DNA of 64,000 nucleotides from CAZOOK01 sp964581385 (GCA_964581385.1 CAZOOK010000012.1:1-64000); one strand, 5' to 3'; shown: positions 1-9,642, numbered from the stretch's first letter. The notes: generated by a model from the letters alone, not told the origin. Numbers and translations are program-made.

Positions 1-216
1 CCACGCCCCTTCAGCCCGCAATCGTCACATACTCATGACGCATCCGGGTTAGTTCAAATCGAGGATGCGGTAATTCGAATCCCTGTGCATGTTGACGCCG
101 TAGCGTGATTAAAAGCTTTGGCTGGAGCCGTTTAAACGAACGGTCCACATGAAGCTCGCGATAAAAGATCCGCGTGTTGTGATGCGGCCAACATAATAAG
201 TGGAGGAGATAGCCTA

Positions 217-1233
217 ATGTTTACGAGCAAATTGTTCGTGGCAATCGCGCTGAGTGCAGGACTCAGCTGTGCAGCGTTGCCGGCAGTTGCCAAAGATATC
301 AATCCACCAGCGGGAGATTGGACTCCGGGCGACTATCCGTCGACCGGCGGCGCGCCGGGCGGACACGACTATCTCGGCATCACCGGCGTGAGCGGCCAGA
401 AAGTCAATGGGCAAGACCTGACGCGCGAATACAAAGTCCACATACCGAAAAGCTACCGGAAAGCAGTATCGGCACCCTTGCTTTTCTGCTTTCACTCTCT
501 TGATGCAACCACGTCGATGTTCTGCGTCAGAGGTTCCAACACCAGCGGTTCTGGACCCAACGGCAGCACCGGCGGATTCATTGATCAATCCGAGAATAAC
601 GGGTTCATTCTCGTGATGGTGCAAGGATATAAGTTCAGCTGGAATGCAGGTGCATGTTGCGCCGCGGCGGTGCGGGAGAATCTTGACGACGTCGCGCTGA
701 TGCGGGCGATCCTGGCGGAAGTGAAGATCCACCTGAATATCGACATCAAGCGTGTTTACGCAGCAGGCTTTTCCAATGGCGCTTTCCTGTCCGACCGACT
801 CGCTTGCGAGGCTTCCGACATGATCGCTGGGATTATTGAGGGCTCCGGCGGCATCGAACTCTCGCCGATGAGCAGCTGCAAACCGCAGAATCACGTTCCC
901 GTGCTTGCCTTCCACGGCACCAAGGATCCGCTAGTCCCATATGCCAGCTACCAAACCAGCATCGCCTATTGGGCGCAAGTGAACGGTTGTGACTCGACCA
1001 CCACGGCGGCATCCTTCCCCAATAGTGGTGGAGATACCACTTGTGTAACGTATACAGGGTGCCCCGCTGGTGTGGCGATAACCGGGTGCACGGTCGACGG
1101 TGGTGGCCACTGTTGGTTTGGCAGCCCAAGTTGCGGTGGCGGTTTCGGTTCGCTGGGTACTAAGAACTTCAATAGCGACACGGCCGTTATCAGTGAGGAT
1201 ATGTGGCCGTTCCTGAGCCAGTTCCACCGATAG
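217..1233 (+). CDS. Secreted PHB depolymerase / feruloyl-esterase-like serine hydrolase
   Basis: The 338-residue product starts with a clear signal peptide (about residues 1-26, ending AVAKD), so it is exported. The rest fits the LpqC/PHB depolymerase esterase family of alpha/beta hydrolases. The nucleophile elbow is GFSNGA with Ser186. The likely acid is Asp237 in HGTKDPL and the likely catalytic base is His298 in GGGHCW. The WNAGACC segment near residue 142 is typical of the family, and many cysteines suggest disulfides in the periplasm or outside the cell. A strong GGAGGAG ribosome site sits upstream of the ATG. The substrate is unknown: short-chain polyesters, feruloyl esters, or oxidised polyvinyl alcohol given the next gene. 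The family call is confident; the substrate is not. Confidence 0.88.
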   Translation: MFTSKLFVAIALSAGLSCAALPAVAKDINPPAGDWTPGDYPSTGGAPGGHDYLGITGVSGQKVNGQDLTREYKVHIPKSYRKAVSAPLLFCFHSLDATTSMFCVRGSNTSGSGPNGSTGGFIDQSENNGFILVMVQGYKFSWNAGACCAAAVRENLDDVALMRAILAEVKIHLNIDIKRVYAAGFSNGAFLSDRLACEASDMIAGIIEGSGGIELSPMSSCKPQNHVPVLAFHGTKDPLVPYASYQTSIAYWAQVNGCDSTTTAASFPNSGGDTTCVTYTGCPAGVAITGCTVDGGGHCWFGSPSCGGGFGSLGTKNFNSDTAVISEDMWPFLSQFHR

Positions 1234-1280
1234 CTAAAGGGTGGGTTAGCTGCAGCACCGCGCCTATGGCGGGATTCAAG

Positions 1281-1312
1281 GGTGGGTTAGCCGCGAAGCG
1301 GCGTAACCCACC
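1281..1312. repeat. Palindromic intergenic repeat (GGTGGGTTA type)
   Basis: A 32-nt imperfect inverted repeat with arms GGTGGGTTAGCCGC and GCGGCGTAACCCACC around GAA. A half copy (AAGGGTGGGTTAGC) starts about 40 nt upstream, near 1238. Repeats built on GGTGGGTTA/TAACCCACC are common between genes in proteobacteria. It follows the esterase stop codon and may act as a 3' stem-loop, but it has no T-run. Confidence 0.65.
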
Positions 1313-1482
1313 GCGGCTCTATTGCGGGCTTCGCCTGCTGAACGAAGTGATCCTCTGAAATCTCCCGTTCCGGCCCTGTTGGGCGGATAACTTTTCGTCC
1401 GCGCCCGGATCGAATTGTGATTGTTCTTTCCAATGGGTGACCGCCCCCCGTGGCGCGATGGTGTCTGCGTTCAGAACCCTCG

Positions 1483-1670
1483 GCCCGGCCATTCATGGCC
1501 GGGCGTTCGGCCGCGCAGCGAGCAATGCTCGCAAAGCGCGCGGCCTCACCCTTGCGCTTCTCGCGTGCTCAGGGCATCGCCTACGTGCGTTGCGATGTTG
1601 ACGATGTGCCTCCTGCCCATCGCCTTGCGGGCAGCCTTCGGCTGTCCGATTCGGCAATCCTGCCGAATCG
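1483..1670. repeat. Cluster of four GC-rich hairpins
   Basis: Four stem-loops lie close together. 1483-1504 is a perfect 10-bp stem with a 2-nt loop. 1509-1545 has nested stems, with outer arms GGCCGCGC/GCGCGGCC and an inner GCGAGC-AAT-GCTCGC. 1631-1645 is a GCAGCC/GGCTGT stem. 1647-1670 is a perfect 10-bp stem with loop ATCC. The pattern suggests a structured repeat element or a remnant of one rather than a gene. The inner core resembles the terminator hairpin at 54624-54653. Confidence 0.5.
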
Positions 1671-1945
1671 CCAGCGCTGCCGAGGGGACCCCAAAAATCA
1701 AAAGCGAAAGCGAATGTCTGCCGCGTTCAGTTCGCCGAGCCGATGGCTGGATCAAAACACTGTGGCCGGAATTCGAAATCGAATGTCGTTGCCGGAGTGC
1801 GGCGCGCTCCCCAAGATATTGCTATGCGTCGGCCGGCATGACGATCCGGTCCCACGTTGATAGAAAAGAAAAGATTAAGACTGCTACTCCAAAACGAATA
1901 GCAGCGACTCTAAAAAAAATTCAGTGAGATAAGCAGGAGGATCAA

Positions 1946-3562
1946 ATGCGATTAATAAGCCTGTCAGGGCGTTTTTTCCATGGCGTTGCACGGGATCTGG
2001 CCTTCGCCAGCATGCTAGCGGCAGGGGGTGCACATGGTGTTTGCGCGGAAGCCGCCACCAGCGGTGCCATGCAATGGCCGTTCTGGGGTGGGAGCGTACT
2101 CAACAAGAGTTATGCGCCGAACGAGACCAAGCTGAGCCCGGCGACGGTACCCAACCTTAAAAAGAAATGGGTTTTTACTACTCACGGCTCAGTGTCCGCC
2201 ACTCCAACCGTGGACGGTGACTATGTTTACGCGACGGACGCGAAAGGCTACGTTTACAAAATAAATCGCAATGATGGTAGCAAGGTTTGGGAGGTCTCCG
2301 TTCCTTCTATTATTGGTACGACGTCTGGTAAGACGTCCTCCGTGTATTCCCGCAACAGCCCCGCCATCACCAGCACGGCACTGATTTTCGGTGACCAGGC
2401 GAGTGAGACGGTCATGGCGATCGACAAGAACAGCGGCGCGAAGCTGTGGACGAAGTCGCTCAAAACCACGGGGTCGGGGCATATCACCAGCTCGCCGGTC
2501 GTTTACAACAATGTGGTTTATGCAGGTGTGTCGTCGTTCGAAGATGGCAGCGTTCTGTTCGAAGGAAAAAAAGGCCCCAGTTTCCGCGGCAGCGTCTGGG
2601 CGCTCAATGCCACCACCGGCGAAGAAATCTGGCACCAAAATACGGTGCCCGATGGATATACCGGTGGCGGCGTTTGGGGCAGCACGCTTGTCGTCGATGC
2701 CGCACGCGGATCGATTTATGCCACGACGGGCAACAATTACTCGTTACCGACTAGCGTGACAGCTTGTGTGAACGCCATTGGCCAGAATCAGGATGAGTCG
2801 GATCCAGAGACGCTTAGCAAGCAGGACGCATGCCTCGCGTCCGACGACTACGTGGATTCGGTGATTGCGTACGACATGAGCAGTGGCAATGTGAAATGGG
2901 CGCAGCGCATGCAGGGCGCCGACGTATGGACGGTGTTCTGTCTTTTCAATTCGTCGAAGAAATGCCCGTTCAAGGGCGTTGACTGGGATTTCGGCTCGGG
3001 TGCGAATCTGATCGATGCGACGATCAACGGCCAACACAAGCAGCTCCTAGGCGCCGGCAACAAGAGCGGTATCTATCGGGCGCTCGATCCGGATACCGGG
3101 GCTACCGTATGGACTGCGATGGCGGGCCCTCCGGGAACCGAGGGCGGCATCCAGTGGGGAAGCGCGACGGACGACACGCATGTTTATGTCGCGGAAACCA
3201 ACTTCGACAATACAGCGTTCACCTTGATCGACGGCAGTTCATGGAACCACGGCGTCTGGGCGGCTCTCGACGCGGCCACCGGTAAGATCCTCTGGCAGAC
3301 CAAGCCGCCTTCTCATAGAGGCGTCCAGGGCCAATCGACGCCGGGTGCGGTGTCGGTCGCCAACGGCGTGGTCTATGCCGGGACCTTGGGCGGCTATTTC
3401 GTTGCGCTCGACGCGAGCAACGGCAAGACTCTCTGGAACTACCAGAGTGGCGGCTCGGTGATCGATTCGCCGTCGATTGTCGATGGCGTGTTGTACTGGG
3501 GATCTGGCTATCAGCGTCAAGCCCATCCTAACAATCAGCTCTATGCGTTCTATGTGCCCTAG
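1946..3562 (+). CDS. Secreted PQQ-binding-like beta-propeller dehydrogenase, polyvinyl-alcohol-dehydrogenase-like
   Basis: The 538-residue protein has an N-terminal export signal (about residues 1-34) followed by tandem PQQ-propeller blades. Repeated elements include VDGDYVYATDAKGYVYKINRNDG, given here only as that type, plus ALNATTGEEIWHQ and ALDASNGKTLWNYQ. The insert with NNYSLP, DDYVDSVIAYD and WDFGSGANL resembles polyvinyl alcohol dehydrogenases. There is no CXXCH, so heme c is not bound here and electrons would go to a separate carrier. An AGGAGG ribosome site precedes the ATG and a strong terminator follows. It probably oxidises an alcohol or polyol in the periplasm; a BamB-like structural propeller is less likely because of the length and insert. 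The substrate is inferred. Confidence 0.8.
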   Translation: MRLISLSGRFFHGVARDLAFASMLAAGGAHGVCAEAATSGAMQWPFWGGSVLNKSYAPNETKLSPATVPNLKKKWVFTTHGSVSATPTVDGDYVYATDAKGYVYKINRNDGSKVWEVSVPSIIGTTSGKTSSVYSRNSPAITSTALIFGDQASETVMAIDKNSGAKLWTKSLKTTGSGHITSSPVVYNNVVYAGVSSFEDGSVLFEGKKGPSFRGSVWALNATTGEEIWHQNTVPDGYTGGGVWGSTLVVDAARGSIYATTGNNYSLPTSVTACVNAIGQNQDESDPETLSKQDACLASDDYVDSVIAYDMSSGNVKWAQRMQGADVWTVFCLFNSSKKCPFKGVDWDFGSGANLIDATINGQHKQLLGAGNKSGIYRALDPDTGATVWTAMAGPPGTEGGIQWGSATDDTHVYVAETNFDNTAFTLIDGSSWNHGVWAALDAATGKILWQTKPPSHRGVQGQSTPGAVSVANGVVYAGTLGGYFVALDASNGKTLWNYQSGGSVIDSPSIVDGVLYWGSGYQRQAHPNNQLYAFYVP

Positions 3563-3594
3563 ATCAATCTCGTTGAAGTGGTGATAAGCAGCTT

Positions 3595-3624
3595 TAACCC
3601 CCCGGAAATTTTGGGGGTTTTTTT
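3595..3624 (+). terminator. Rho-independent terminator after the PQQ-propeller gene
   Basis: An AACCCCC/GGGGGTT stem is followed directly by seven T residues, 30-60 nt after the stop codon. Confidence 0.9.
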
Positions 3625-3853
3625 ATATGTTTCATGGAATGGCTATTCTGGAAGTGCCGGTTGGGTGTGTTACATGGCGTTTTGCCGTTCTCCTGCCGCC
3701 AAGAATAGATCGCGGCCGAGAGTGGATCGGTTGTGAGGCCGCGTGGCCCGCGGTCACTGCGAATTCCGTGTCAACCTGCTGGGAAAAAACGAAACCGACG
3801 AGTCCGCCGCGCTATCATGCGCGCCTTGGCTTTTTCCGAGCATTCCAAAGCCC

Positions 3854-4495
3854 ATGTCGGACGTATTGCTGACCCCTGCCGAAGCGCGTGTCGTTGCCGC
3901 GCTGGTCGAGAAGTCGATCACGACGCCGCAGTATTACCCGTTGACGGTCAACGCGATCATGATGGCGGCGAACCAGAAGAGCTGCCGTCACCCGGTGATG
4001 AATCTGAGCGAGGGCGATGTCGGCGCCGCGCTCAACCGGCTGGAGGGTGATGGTTTCGTCGCGCGCGACAATCTCAGCGGGCGGGTGACGAAGTGGCGGC
4101 ATCGTTTCCAGCATCAGTTGCTGCTCAAGCCGGAGGCGCTGGCGGTGCTGGCCACAATCATGCTGCGCGGTCCGCAGACAGTGGCCGAGTTGCGTGCGAA
4201 CGCGGCGCAGCTTGGCGGTCCGGCCGATGCAGAAGGCGTGGCGGCGGTCATTCGCGATCTCGGCGATCGCGGTCAGCCGTTGGTGGCCCAGCTGGCGCGT
4301 GCGCCGGGACAGAAGGAAACGCGCTTTGCGCACCGCTTGTGCGGTGATGTGCCGGTGTCGTCGCTGGAGATCGAATTGCCGGTGCCCGGCGCCAGCCGGT
4401 CGTCGGCGTCGGATGCGCTGGTGGCTTTGGAGGAACGCGTGCGTGCGCTTGAAGCGCGTGTTGCCGAACTCGAGCGTCGTGACGCAGAAGGCTGA
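3854..4495 (+). CDS. yceH: YceH family protein (DUF480)
   Basis: The 213-residue protein matches the YceH/DUF480 family in length (E. coli about 215) and content. It begins MSDVLLTPAEARVVAALVEKS, has a tandem winged-helix N-terminal region through about residue 170 (YYPLTVNAIMMAANQKS, then AVLATIMLRGPQTVAELR), and ends in a short coiled coil (VRALEARVAELERR). I chose the ATG at 3854 because the frame upstream to 3743 does not resemble the family. The biochemical role of YceH is not established; the winged helices suggest nucleic-acid binding. It lies 68 nt upstream of hrpA on the same strand and may be co-transcribed. Confidence 0.9.
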   Translation: MSDVLLTPAEARVVAALVEKSITTPQYYPLTVNAIMMAANQKSCRHPVMNLSEGDVGAALNRLEGDGFVARDNLSGRVTKWRHRFQHQLLLKPEALAVLATIMLRGPQTVAELRANAAQLGGPADAEGVAAVIRDLGDRGQPLVAQLARAPGQKETRFAHRLCGDVPVSSLEIELPVPGASRSSASDALVALEERVRALEARVAELERRDAEG

Positions 4496-4563
4496 AATCC
4501 ACCGGTGCGAATCCGTTTTACCTTGATCGCGCGTGCCGATCGCAACACCGAAGTTTCGTTGAC

Positions 4564-7500
4564 GTGACATCCCACGCCGAGTCCGAGGCGCGCTTCCGTG
4601 AAGTGCGCGAGCAGTTGTTGTGGCGCGACGCCTCGCACTTCTCGCGGCTGCTGGCGCAGAGCGGACGTGGACGCAAGTTCGATCCCGCACGTTTCGCGCA
4701 GGATCTGGAGCAGGCGCGACTGCGTGCCGAGAATCGCGCCCGACTGATTCCATCCAGCATCGCTTATCCGGACGCGTTGCCGGTCACGCAGGCGCGCGAA
4801 CGTCTGCTCGAAGCCTTGTGCGCGCATTCAGTGGTGGTGGTATGCGGCGAAACGGGCTCCGGCAAATCGACGCAGTTGCCGAAGCTGCTGCTCGAAGCCG
4901 GTTGCGGTCGGCGCGGACTGATCGGCCACACGCAGCCGCGCCGCCTTGCGGCGCGCACGCTGGCGCAGCGCATCGCGCAAGAAATGGAGGTTCCGCTCGG
5001 TGCGCTGATCGGCTATGAAACGCGCTTCGATCGGCGCGTGTCGGAGCGCACGCTGGTCAAGCTGATGACCGACGGAATTCTGCTCGCCGAACTGGGACGC
5101 GATCGCTGGCTGGAAAATTACGACGCGATCGTCGTCGACGAAGCGCATGAACGCACGCTCAACATCGACTTCCTGCTGGGTCGTCTGCGCCAGATTCACG
5201 CGCGCCGGCCGGAGCTGAAAATCGTCATCACTTCGGCGACGCTCGATCCGGAACGTCTCTCCGCGCACTTCGGCAACGCACCGATTCTCACCGTCGAAGG
5301 GCGCATGTATCCGGTGGACATCCGCTACCGTCCGCCGGGCGAGGACGAGGAATTGGAGGACCAGGTCGCGTCAGCGCTGGAGTCGCTGTGGCGTGGGGGT
5401 AAGGTTGGCGACACGCTGGTATTCCTGCCCGGCGAACGCGAGATCAACGAACTGGTGCGCATGCTGGGCGGCCGCTTTCCGAATGCGCAGGTGCTGCCGC
5501 TGTACACACGTTTGCCGGTGGCGCAGCAGGATCGCGCGTTCGCCAGCGGCGGTCCGCCAAAAATTGTCTGTACCACCAACGTCGCGGAAACTTCGGTCAC
5601 GGTACCGGGCATCCGCTACGTCATCGATGCCGGTACCGCGCGCGTGAACCGCTTTGCGCCAAGACTCGGCGTGCAACATTTGGAGATCGAGCCGATTTCG
5701 CAGGCCGCGGCCAGCCAGCGCACTGGCCGCTGTGGCCGCGTCGGTCCGGGTATCTGCGTGCGTTTGTTCGCCGCGGACGATTTTCAGGCGCGGCCGCCGT
5801 TCACCGATCCGGAGATCAAGCGCGTCAACCTTGCCGGTGTAATCCTGCAGATGGCGGCGCTCGATCTCGGCGATATCGAGGCGTTTCCGTGGGTGGATAC
5901 GCCGGAGTCGCGGCACGTGTCCGAAGGATTCCGTGTGCTGCAAGTGCTCGGTGCGATGGACGAGGTGCGACAGGTGACTGCACTTGGCCGCGAGCTGGCG
6001 CGGCTGCCGCTCGATCCGCGCGTCGCACGCATCGCGCTCGGTGCGCGCGGAACGCCCTGCGAGGATGCCGTGTTCGTGCTTGCTGCCGCGCTGTCGGTGC
6101 AGGATCCGCACGAAGTGCCGCCGGATGCGCAGGCCGCCGCGCGCCAGCAGCACGCCGAGTGGCGGCATCCGCGTTCGGATTTCCTGACGCTGCTGAATCT
6201 GTGGCAACGCTGGCTGACTTGGAGCGCGAGCAACAGCAAGCGCGCGCTGCGCCGCGTCTGCGGCCAGCACTTCGTGTCGCACAATCGCATGCAGGAGTGG
6301 GATGCGCTGTATCGGCAGATCGTCGATCTGCTGGCCAAGCCCGCGGGCGATGGCGGCAAGCGCGAATCCGCGTTGACTCCCGACGAGCTGTATGAGCCGA
6401 TCCACAAAGCCTTGCTCGCTGGTCTCATCGATCACATTGGCCAAAAGAAGCCGGAGCCAGTGAAGAAGGAGGGCCGCAGTTTCGTCGAGTACGTAGGTCC
6501 GCGCGGGCGCCGTTTCCGCATCTTTCCTGGCTCGGCGCTGGCAAAAAAAACGCCGGACTGGATCATGAGCGCGCAGCTCGCGCAAACCAGCCAGCTGTTC
6601 GCGCGCACCAACGCGGCGGTGGAACCGGATTGGCTGGCGCAGGTCGGCGCGCATCTGGTCAAGCGCGCCATCACGCATCCGCAGTGGAACTCCAAGCGCG
6701 GCGAAGTCACCGCGGTCGAACACGTCTCATTGCTCGGCATGCCGCTGGTACAGAAGCTGTGTCACTACGGTTCACATGATCCCGTGGCCGCGCGCGCCAT
6801 CTTCATTCGGGATGCGCTGGTGCGTGGCCAAATGCAGCACAAGCCGGCGTTCATCGAGAGGAATCTCGAGCTGATGGATGAAATCCGCGACAAGGAAGCG
6901 CGCATGCGTCGCCCGGATCTGCTCGCCGACGAGGACCAGCTCGTCGCGTTTTACGATGCGCGCCTGCCGGCGGATATCTGCACCGTCGCCACGCTCAAGC
7001 GCTGGCTGCGTCAGTCGCCGGATGGGGCGCGGCTGGCCATGTCAGAGGACGATGCGCTGCGTCCTGGCGCCAATACTGATATCACCACTGAATTTCCGGA
7101 TCACCTCGACAGCGATGGCCTGCGCCTGCGGCTCAGCTATCGTCACGATCCCGGCAGCGATGCCGATGGCATGACCGTGCACGTGCCGCTCGCACTACTG
7201 CCGGCGTTGCGCGTGGAACCCTTCGAGTGGCTGGTGCCAGGATTGCGGTCGGCGCTGTACGAGGCGCTGATCCGCACATTGCCCAACAGCAAGCGCCGCC
7301 TATGCACACCGGCGTCGGCGTGGGCGCAGGCACTACACGAAAGTATTTCGCCGGCTCACGGTGCGCTATTGCCGGTGATCTGCGCGCGGTTTCGCACAAT
7401 GAATGGAGTCGAGCTGTCGCCTGCGGATTTCGATCCGTCCGCACTGGAGGTGCATCTGCGTCCACGTTTCGTGGTCGAAGAAACTGACGGTGCCGTGCTC

Positions 7501-8382
7501 GCCGAAGGCGATTCGTTGCCGCAGCTGCAATCGCGTCTGCGCGGCACCGCACGCGAAGCTCTGCGCGCTACTGCCGGCGCCGAGTGGGAGCGTGAAGCGG
7601 TCACGGACTGGGATTTCGGCGAACTGCCCACGTCGGTGCGCGTCGCCGGCGGGGCGAATGCGATGCCGGCTCTGAGTGCTGAAAACGACACGGTTGCGCT
7701 GCGTCTGTTCGAGTCGCGCGAAGCCGCGGATCGCGCGCAGTGCGAAGGCCAGCGTGCGCTGCTGCTGCTCAAGCTCGCTGACCGCGTACGCGATGTGCGC
7801 AAGGCGGGAAAAACCAAGTTCGGCATGACGCTGATCGGTACGAAGCTGGCACCGGAGTCGCTGATCGAGGATTTGCTGGCGCGCGTCGCGGACGAAATTG
7901 TCGGTGATGTGCCGTTGCAAACAGCAGCACAGTTCGAAGCTGCGCTGGTGCGCCGGCAGGAATTTTCGCAGCTTGCCTACAAACGTCTGGACGAGATCGC
8001 CGCGTGGCTTGCGCAATCATCCGAGTTGCGTCGCAAGCTGGTGGCCGATGGCGCACGCTGGCCGGAAAGCGCAACCGATCTGCGCGCTCAGCTTGAAAGC
8101 TTGTTCGCACCTGGCTTCGTTCGCGCGATTCCAAGCGCACAGTGGTCGCGCGTAACAGTCTGGATGCGCGCCGCCGCGCTGCGACTGGAACGGATGGCGA
8201 ACAAGCCACAGCGTGACATCGACCTTGTGCGTCAACTCACGCCGTTGGTCGCCAAGCTGCCGCATCCTTTCCATTCCGCGCGCTGGATACTTGAGGAATG
8301 GCGCGTGCAATTGTTCGCGCAGGACTTGCGTGCTGTCGGTGCGCCGACGGCGGAGAAAATCGCGACTGCGCTTGCGGCGTGA
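4564..8382 (+). CDS. hrpA: ATP-dependent RNA helicase HrpA
   Basis: The 1272-residue DEAH-box helicase is close to E. coli HrpA (1300). It shows Walker A GETGSGKST (95-103), DEAH (192-195), SAT near 224 and motif VI QRTGRCGR (385-392). A helicase-associated domain, an OB-fold and the long C-terminal DUF3418 region typical of HrpA follow. It acts in the cytoplasm on RNA; HrpA has been linked to fimbrial mRNA processing and rescue of stalled ribosomes. The GTG start at 4564 has no clear ribosome site. Length and motifs are intact, with no frameshift. Confidence 0.95.
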   Translation: MTSHAESEARFREVREQLLWRDASHFSRLLAQSGRGRKFDPARFAQDLEQARLRAENRARLIPSSIAYPDALPVTQARERLLEALCAHSVVVVCGETGSGKSTQLPKLLLEAGCGRRGLIGHTQPRRLAARTLAQRIAQEMEVPLGALIGYETRFDRRVSERTLVKLMTDGILLAELGRDRWLENYDAIVVDEAHERTLNIDFLLGRLRQIHARRPELKIVITSATLDPERLSAHFGNAPILTVEGRMYPVDIRYRPPGEDEELEDQVASALESLWRGGKVGDTLVFLPGEREINELVRMLGGRFPNAQVLPLYTRLPVAQQDRAFASGGPPKIVCTTNVAETSVTVPGIRYVIDAGTARVNRFAPRLGVQHLEIEPISQAAASQRTGRCGRVGPGICVRLFAADDFQARPPFTDPEIKRVNLAGVILQMAALDLGDIEAFPWVDTPESRHVSEGFRVLQVLGAMDEVRQVTALGRELARLPLDPRVARIALGARGTPCEDAVFVLAAALSVQDPHEVPPDAQAAARQQHAEWRHPRSDFLTLLNLWQRWLTWSASNSKRALRRVCGQHFVSHNRMQEWDALYRQIVDLLAKPAGDGGKRESALTPDELYEPIHKALLAGLIDHIGQKKPEPVKKEGRSFVEYVGPRGRRFRIFPGSALAKKTPDWIMSAQLAQTSQLFARTNAAVEPDWLAQVGAHLVKRAITHPQWNSKRGEVTAVEHVSLLGMPLVQKLCHYGSHDPVAARAIFIRDALVRGQMQHKPAFIERNLELMDEIRDKEARMRRPDLLADEDQLVAFYDARLPADICTVATLKRWLRQSPDGARLAMSEDDALRPGANTDITTEFPDHLDSDGLRLRLSYRHDPGSDADGMTVHVPLALLPALRVEPFEWLVPGLRSALYEALIRTLPNSKRRLCTPASAWAQALHESISPAHGALLPVICARFRTMNGVELSPADFDPSALEVHLRPRFVVEETDGAVLAEGDSLPQLQSRLRGTAREALRATAGAEWEREAVTDWDFGELPTSVRVAGGANAMPALSAENDTVALRLFESREAADRAQCEGQRALLLLKLADRVRDVRKAGKTKFGMTLIGTKLAPESLIEDLLARVADEIVGDVPLQTAAQFEAALVRRQEFSQLAYKRLDEIAAWLAQSSELRRKLVADGARWPESATDLRAQLESLFAPGFVRAIPSAQWSRVTVWMRAAALRLERMANKPQRDIDLVRQLTPLVAKLPHPFHSARWILEEWRVQLFAQDLRAVGAPTAEKIATALAA

Positions 8383-8445
8383 GATGGCGATGCGGACAAT
8401 TGCCGAGCGCTTCAGAGCCCGGCAGCCTTGGGCCTCTCGATGCCC

Positions 8446-9510
8446 TTACGGTCCTAGCGCGATGCCGGAAAGTCCGCTCGTCAGCGCCGTATTGGTGGGC
8501 TTGATTGTGACGGTCGCGGTCGGTGCGATCTGGCCTCTCAGGTTCGCGTTGTAGTTGCCGTCGGTATCCTTGGCGTAAATCGTGATTTCATTGCTACCGG
8601 AATTGGCGGCGTAGAGCGAATTGCTGCTGTCGACCAGGAGCGCCGCTGGTGTGTTCAAATTCGCGCTCGCGCCGGAGATCGTCGTGGATGGCGTCGGATC
8701 GACATTGCTGGAGGTGTAAACCGTGATGCTATGGCCGCCTCTCGTCGGCGTGTTGGCGACGATGATGCTGCCATTGGCGTCCACGGTGATTGCGCCGGGA
8801 GTGTCGAGATTAGTCTGCGAGCCGGTCAAAGTCAGATAGGGATCGGTCGCGCCGGGCGCGTAGGCGAACACCGTATCGGAGCCTGGGCTCAATGGTGCTG
8901 GCACGGCGGTTACGAATACGTTGCCGTTGCCATCCACCGCGACGCTCTGTGCAAGGAGTTGCGAAGGCTGCGAAGGCAGGTCTATCTCTCCGCTAGGGGC
9001 GACATCGCCACCCTGACCCCCGTTGAATTTATAGACATGACCACCGTCCGCAACGTAGATATTGTTATTCCTGTCGAGGGCGATGCCGGTCGGACTTTGC
9101 AGCAGGGTCGTGTTGCCGGTAATGGTTCCCTGCGGCGTGGCGTCGCCATCGTCGCCTGGCCGGTAGACCGTCACGCTGGCTCCAGCGGAATTAGCGACGT
9201 AGATGTATCCGCCCGCGTCGACCGCGACAGCGATGGGTGCATTGAGTCCGGTGTCCGTACCTTGGATCGTCGCCACGGGCGCAGGAGATATTCTGCGGGC
9301 GTGGGATGAGATGGAATCGAGCGTGAAAACCATCAATGAGTTGTCGAGCCTGTTGACCGCGTACAAGCGTGTCTCGCTGACGCCGGTATTGGTGACCGTG
9401 CCCGACGAGCCGTTGCCGTTGTCGCTGCCGCATGCCGTCAATCCCAGTCCCGAAACAACGCTCAATACCGCCGTCGCGACAGCGCGCGCGGCGCTAAAGC
9501 TCTTTTTCAC
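8446..9510 (-). CDS. NHL-type beta-propeller lipoprotein
   Basis: The 354-residue product has a lipoprotein signal ending in lipobox LTAC (Cys at about 27), then a Gly/Ser-rich linker. At least five degenerate blades follow, each with a strand such as PIAVAVDAGGYIYVAN, PTGIALDRNNNIYVAD, PGAITVDANGSIIVAN or PAALLVDSSNSLYAAN. This is the pattern of NHL/SMP-30-like six-bladed propellers. No catalytic residues can be assigned; such proteins usually serve as binding or scaffold modules in the envelope. The GTG start at 9510 is preceded by GGGGAG. It is convergent with hrpA, with a 63-nt gap and no clear terminator. Confidence 0.75.
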   Translation of the reverse strand: MKKSFSAARAVATAVLSVVSGLGLTACGSDNGNGSSGTVTNTGVSETRLYAVNRLDNSLMVFTLDSISSHARRISPAPVATIQGTDTGLNAPIAVAVDAGGYIYVANSAGASVTVYRPGDDGDATPQGTITGNTTLLQSPTGIALDRNNNIYVADGGHVYKFNGGQGGDVAPSGEIDLPSQPSQLLAQSVAVDGNGNVFVTAVPAPLSPGSDTVFAYAPGATDPYLTLTGSQTNLDTPGAITVDANGSIIVANTPTRGGHSITVYTSSNVDPTPSTTISGASANLNTPAALLVDSSNSLYAANSGSNEITIYAKDTDGNYNANLRGQIAPTATVTIKPTNTALTSGLSGIALGP

Positions 9511-9642
9511 TTGAACTCCCCAACGGTCCGGAATGGCCCGAAAAATTTATTGTGAAGAGGGAAAATTGTACTGGCAATCGTAGCAAACACATCATGCGGA
9601 CGCCGATCGGGAGTAATGGAGTGTGCAGACGGGGGAATGCGC

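Larger units (their letters stand above)
1234..1945. other. 712-nt repeat-rich intergenic region
   Basis: No convincing gene lies here. Open frames at about 1421-1927 and 1450-1860 have no recognisable protein features and run through hairpins. The region holds a short palindromic repeat near its left end, a cluster of four GC-rich hairpins in the middle, and an A-rich stretch before the next gene, which has a strong AGGAGG ribosome site just upstream of its ATG at 1946. Confidence 0.7.

Noticed and set aside
1..216. tRNA-like TTCGAATCCC string near 75-92
   Set aside because: No acceptor or anticodon stem can be built around it.
1421..1927. 168- and 136-residue frames between the esterase and the PQQ gene
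   Set aside because: They run through hairpins, have no recognisable domain, and their composition is that of translated repeats.
3815..4753. 312-residue minus-strand frame across yceH and hrpA
   Set aside because: It overlaps two real genes on the other strand and has no protein-like features.
5371..6723. 450-residue frame antisense to hrpA
   Set aside because: It lies wholly opposite a well-supported helicase gene and has shadow-frame composition typical of GC-rich DNA.
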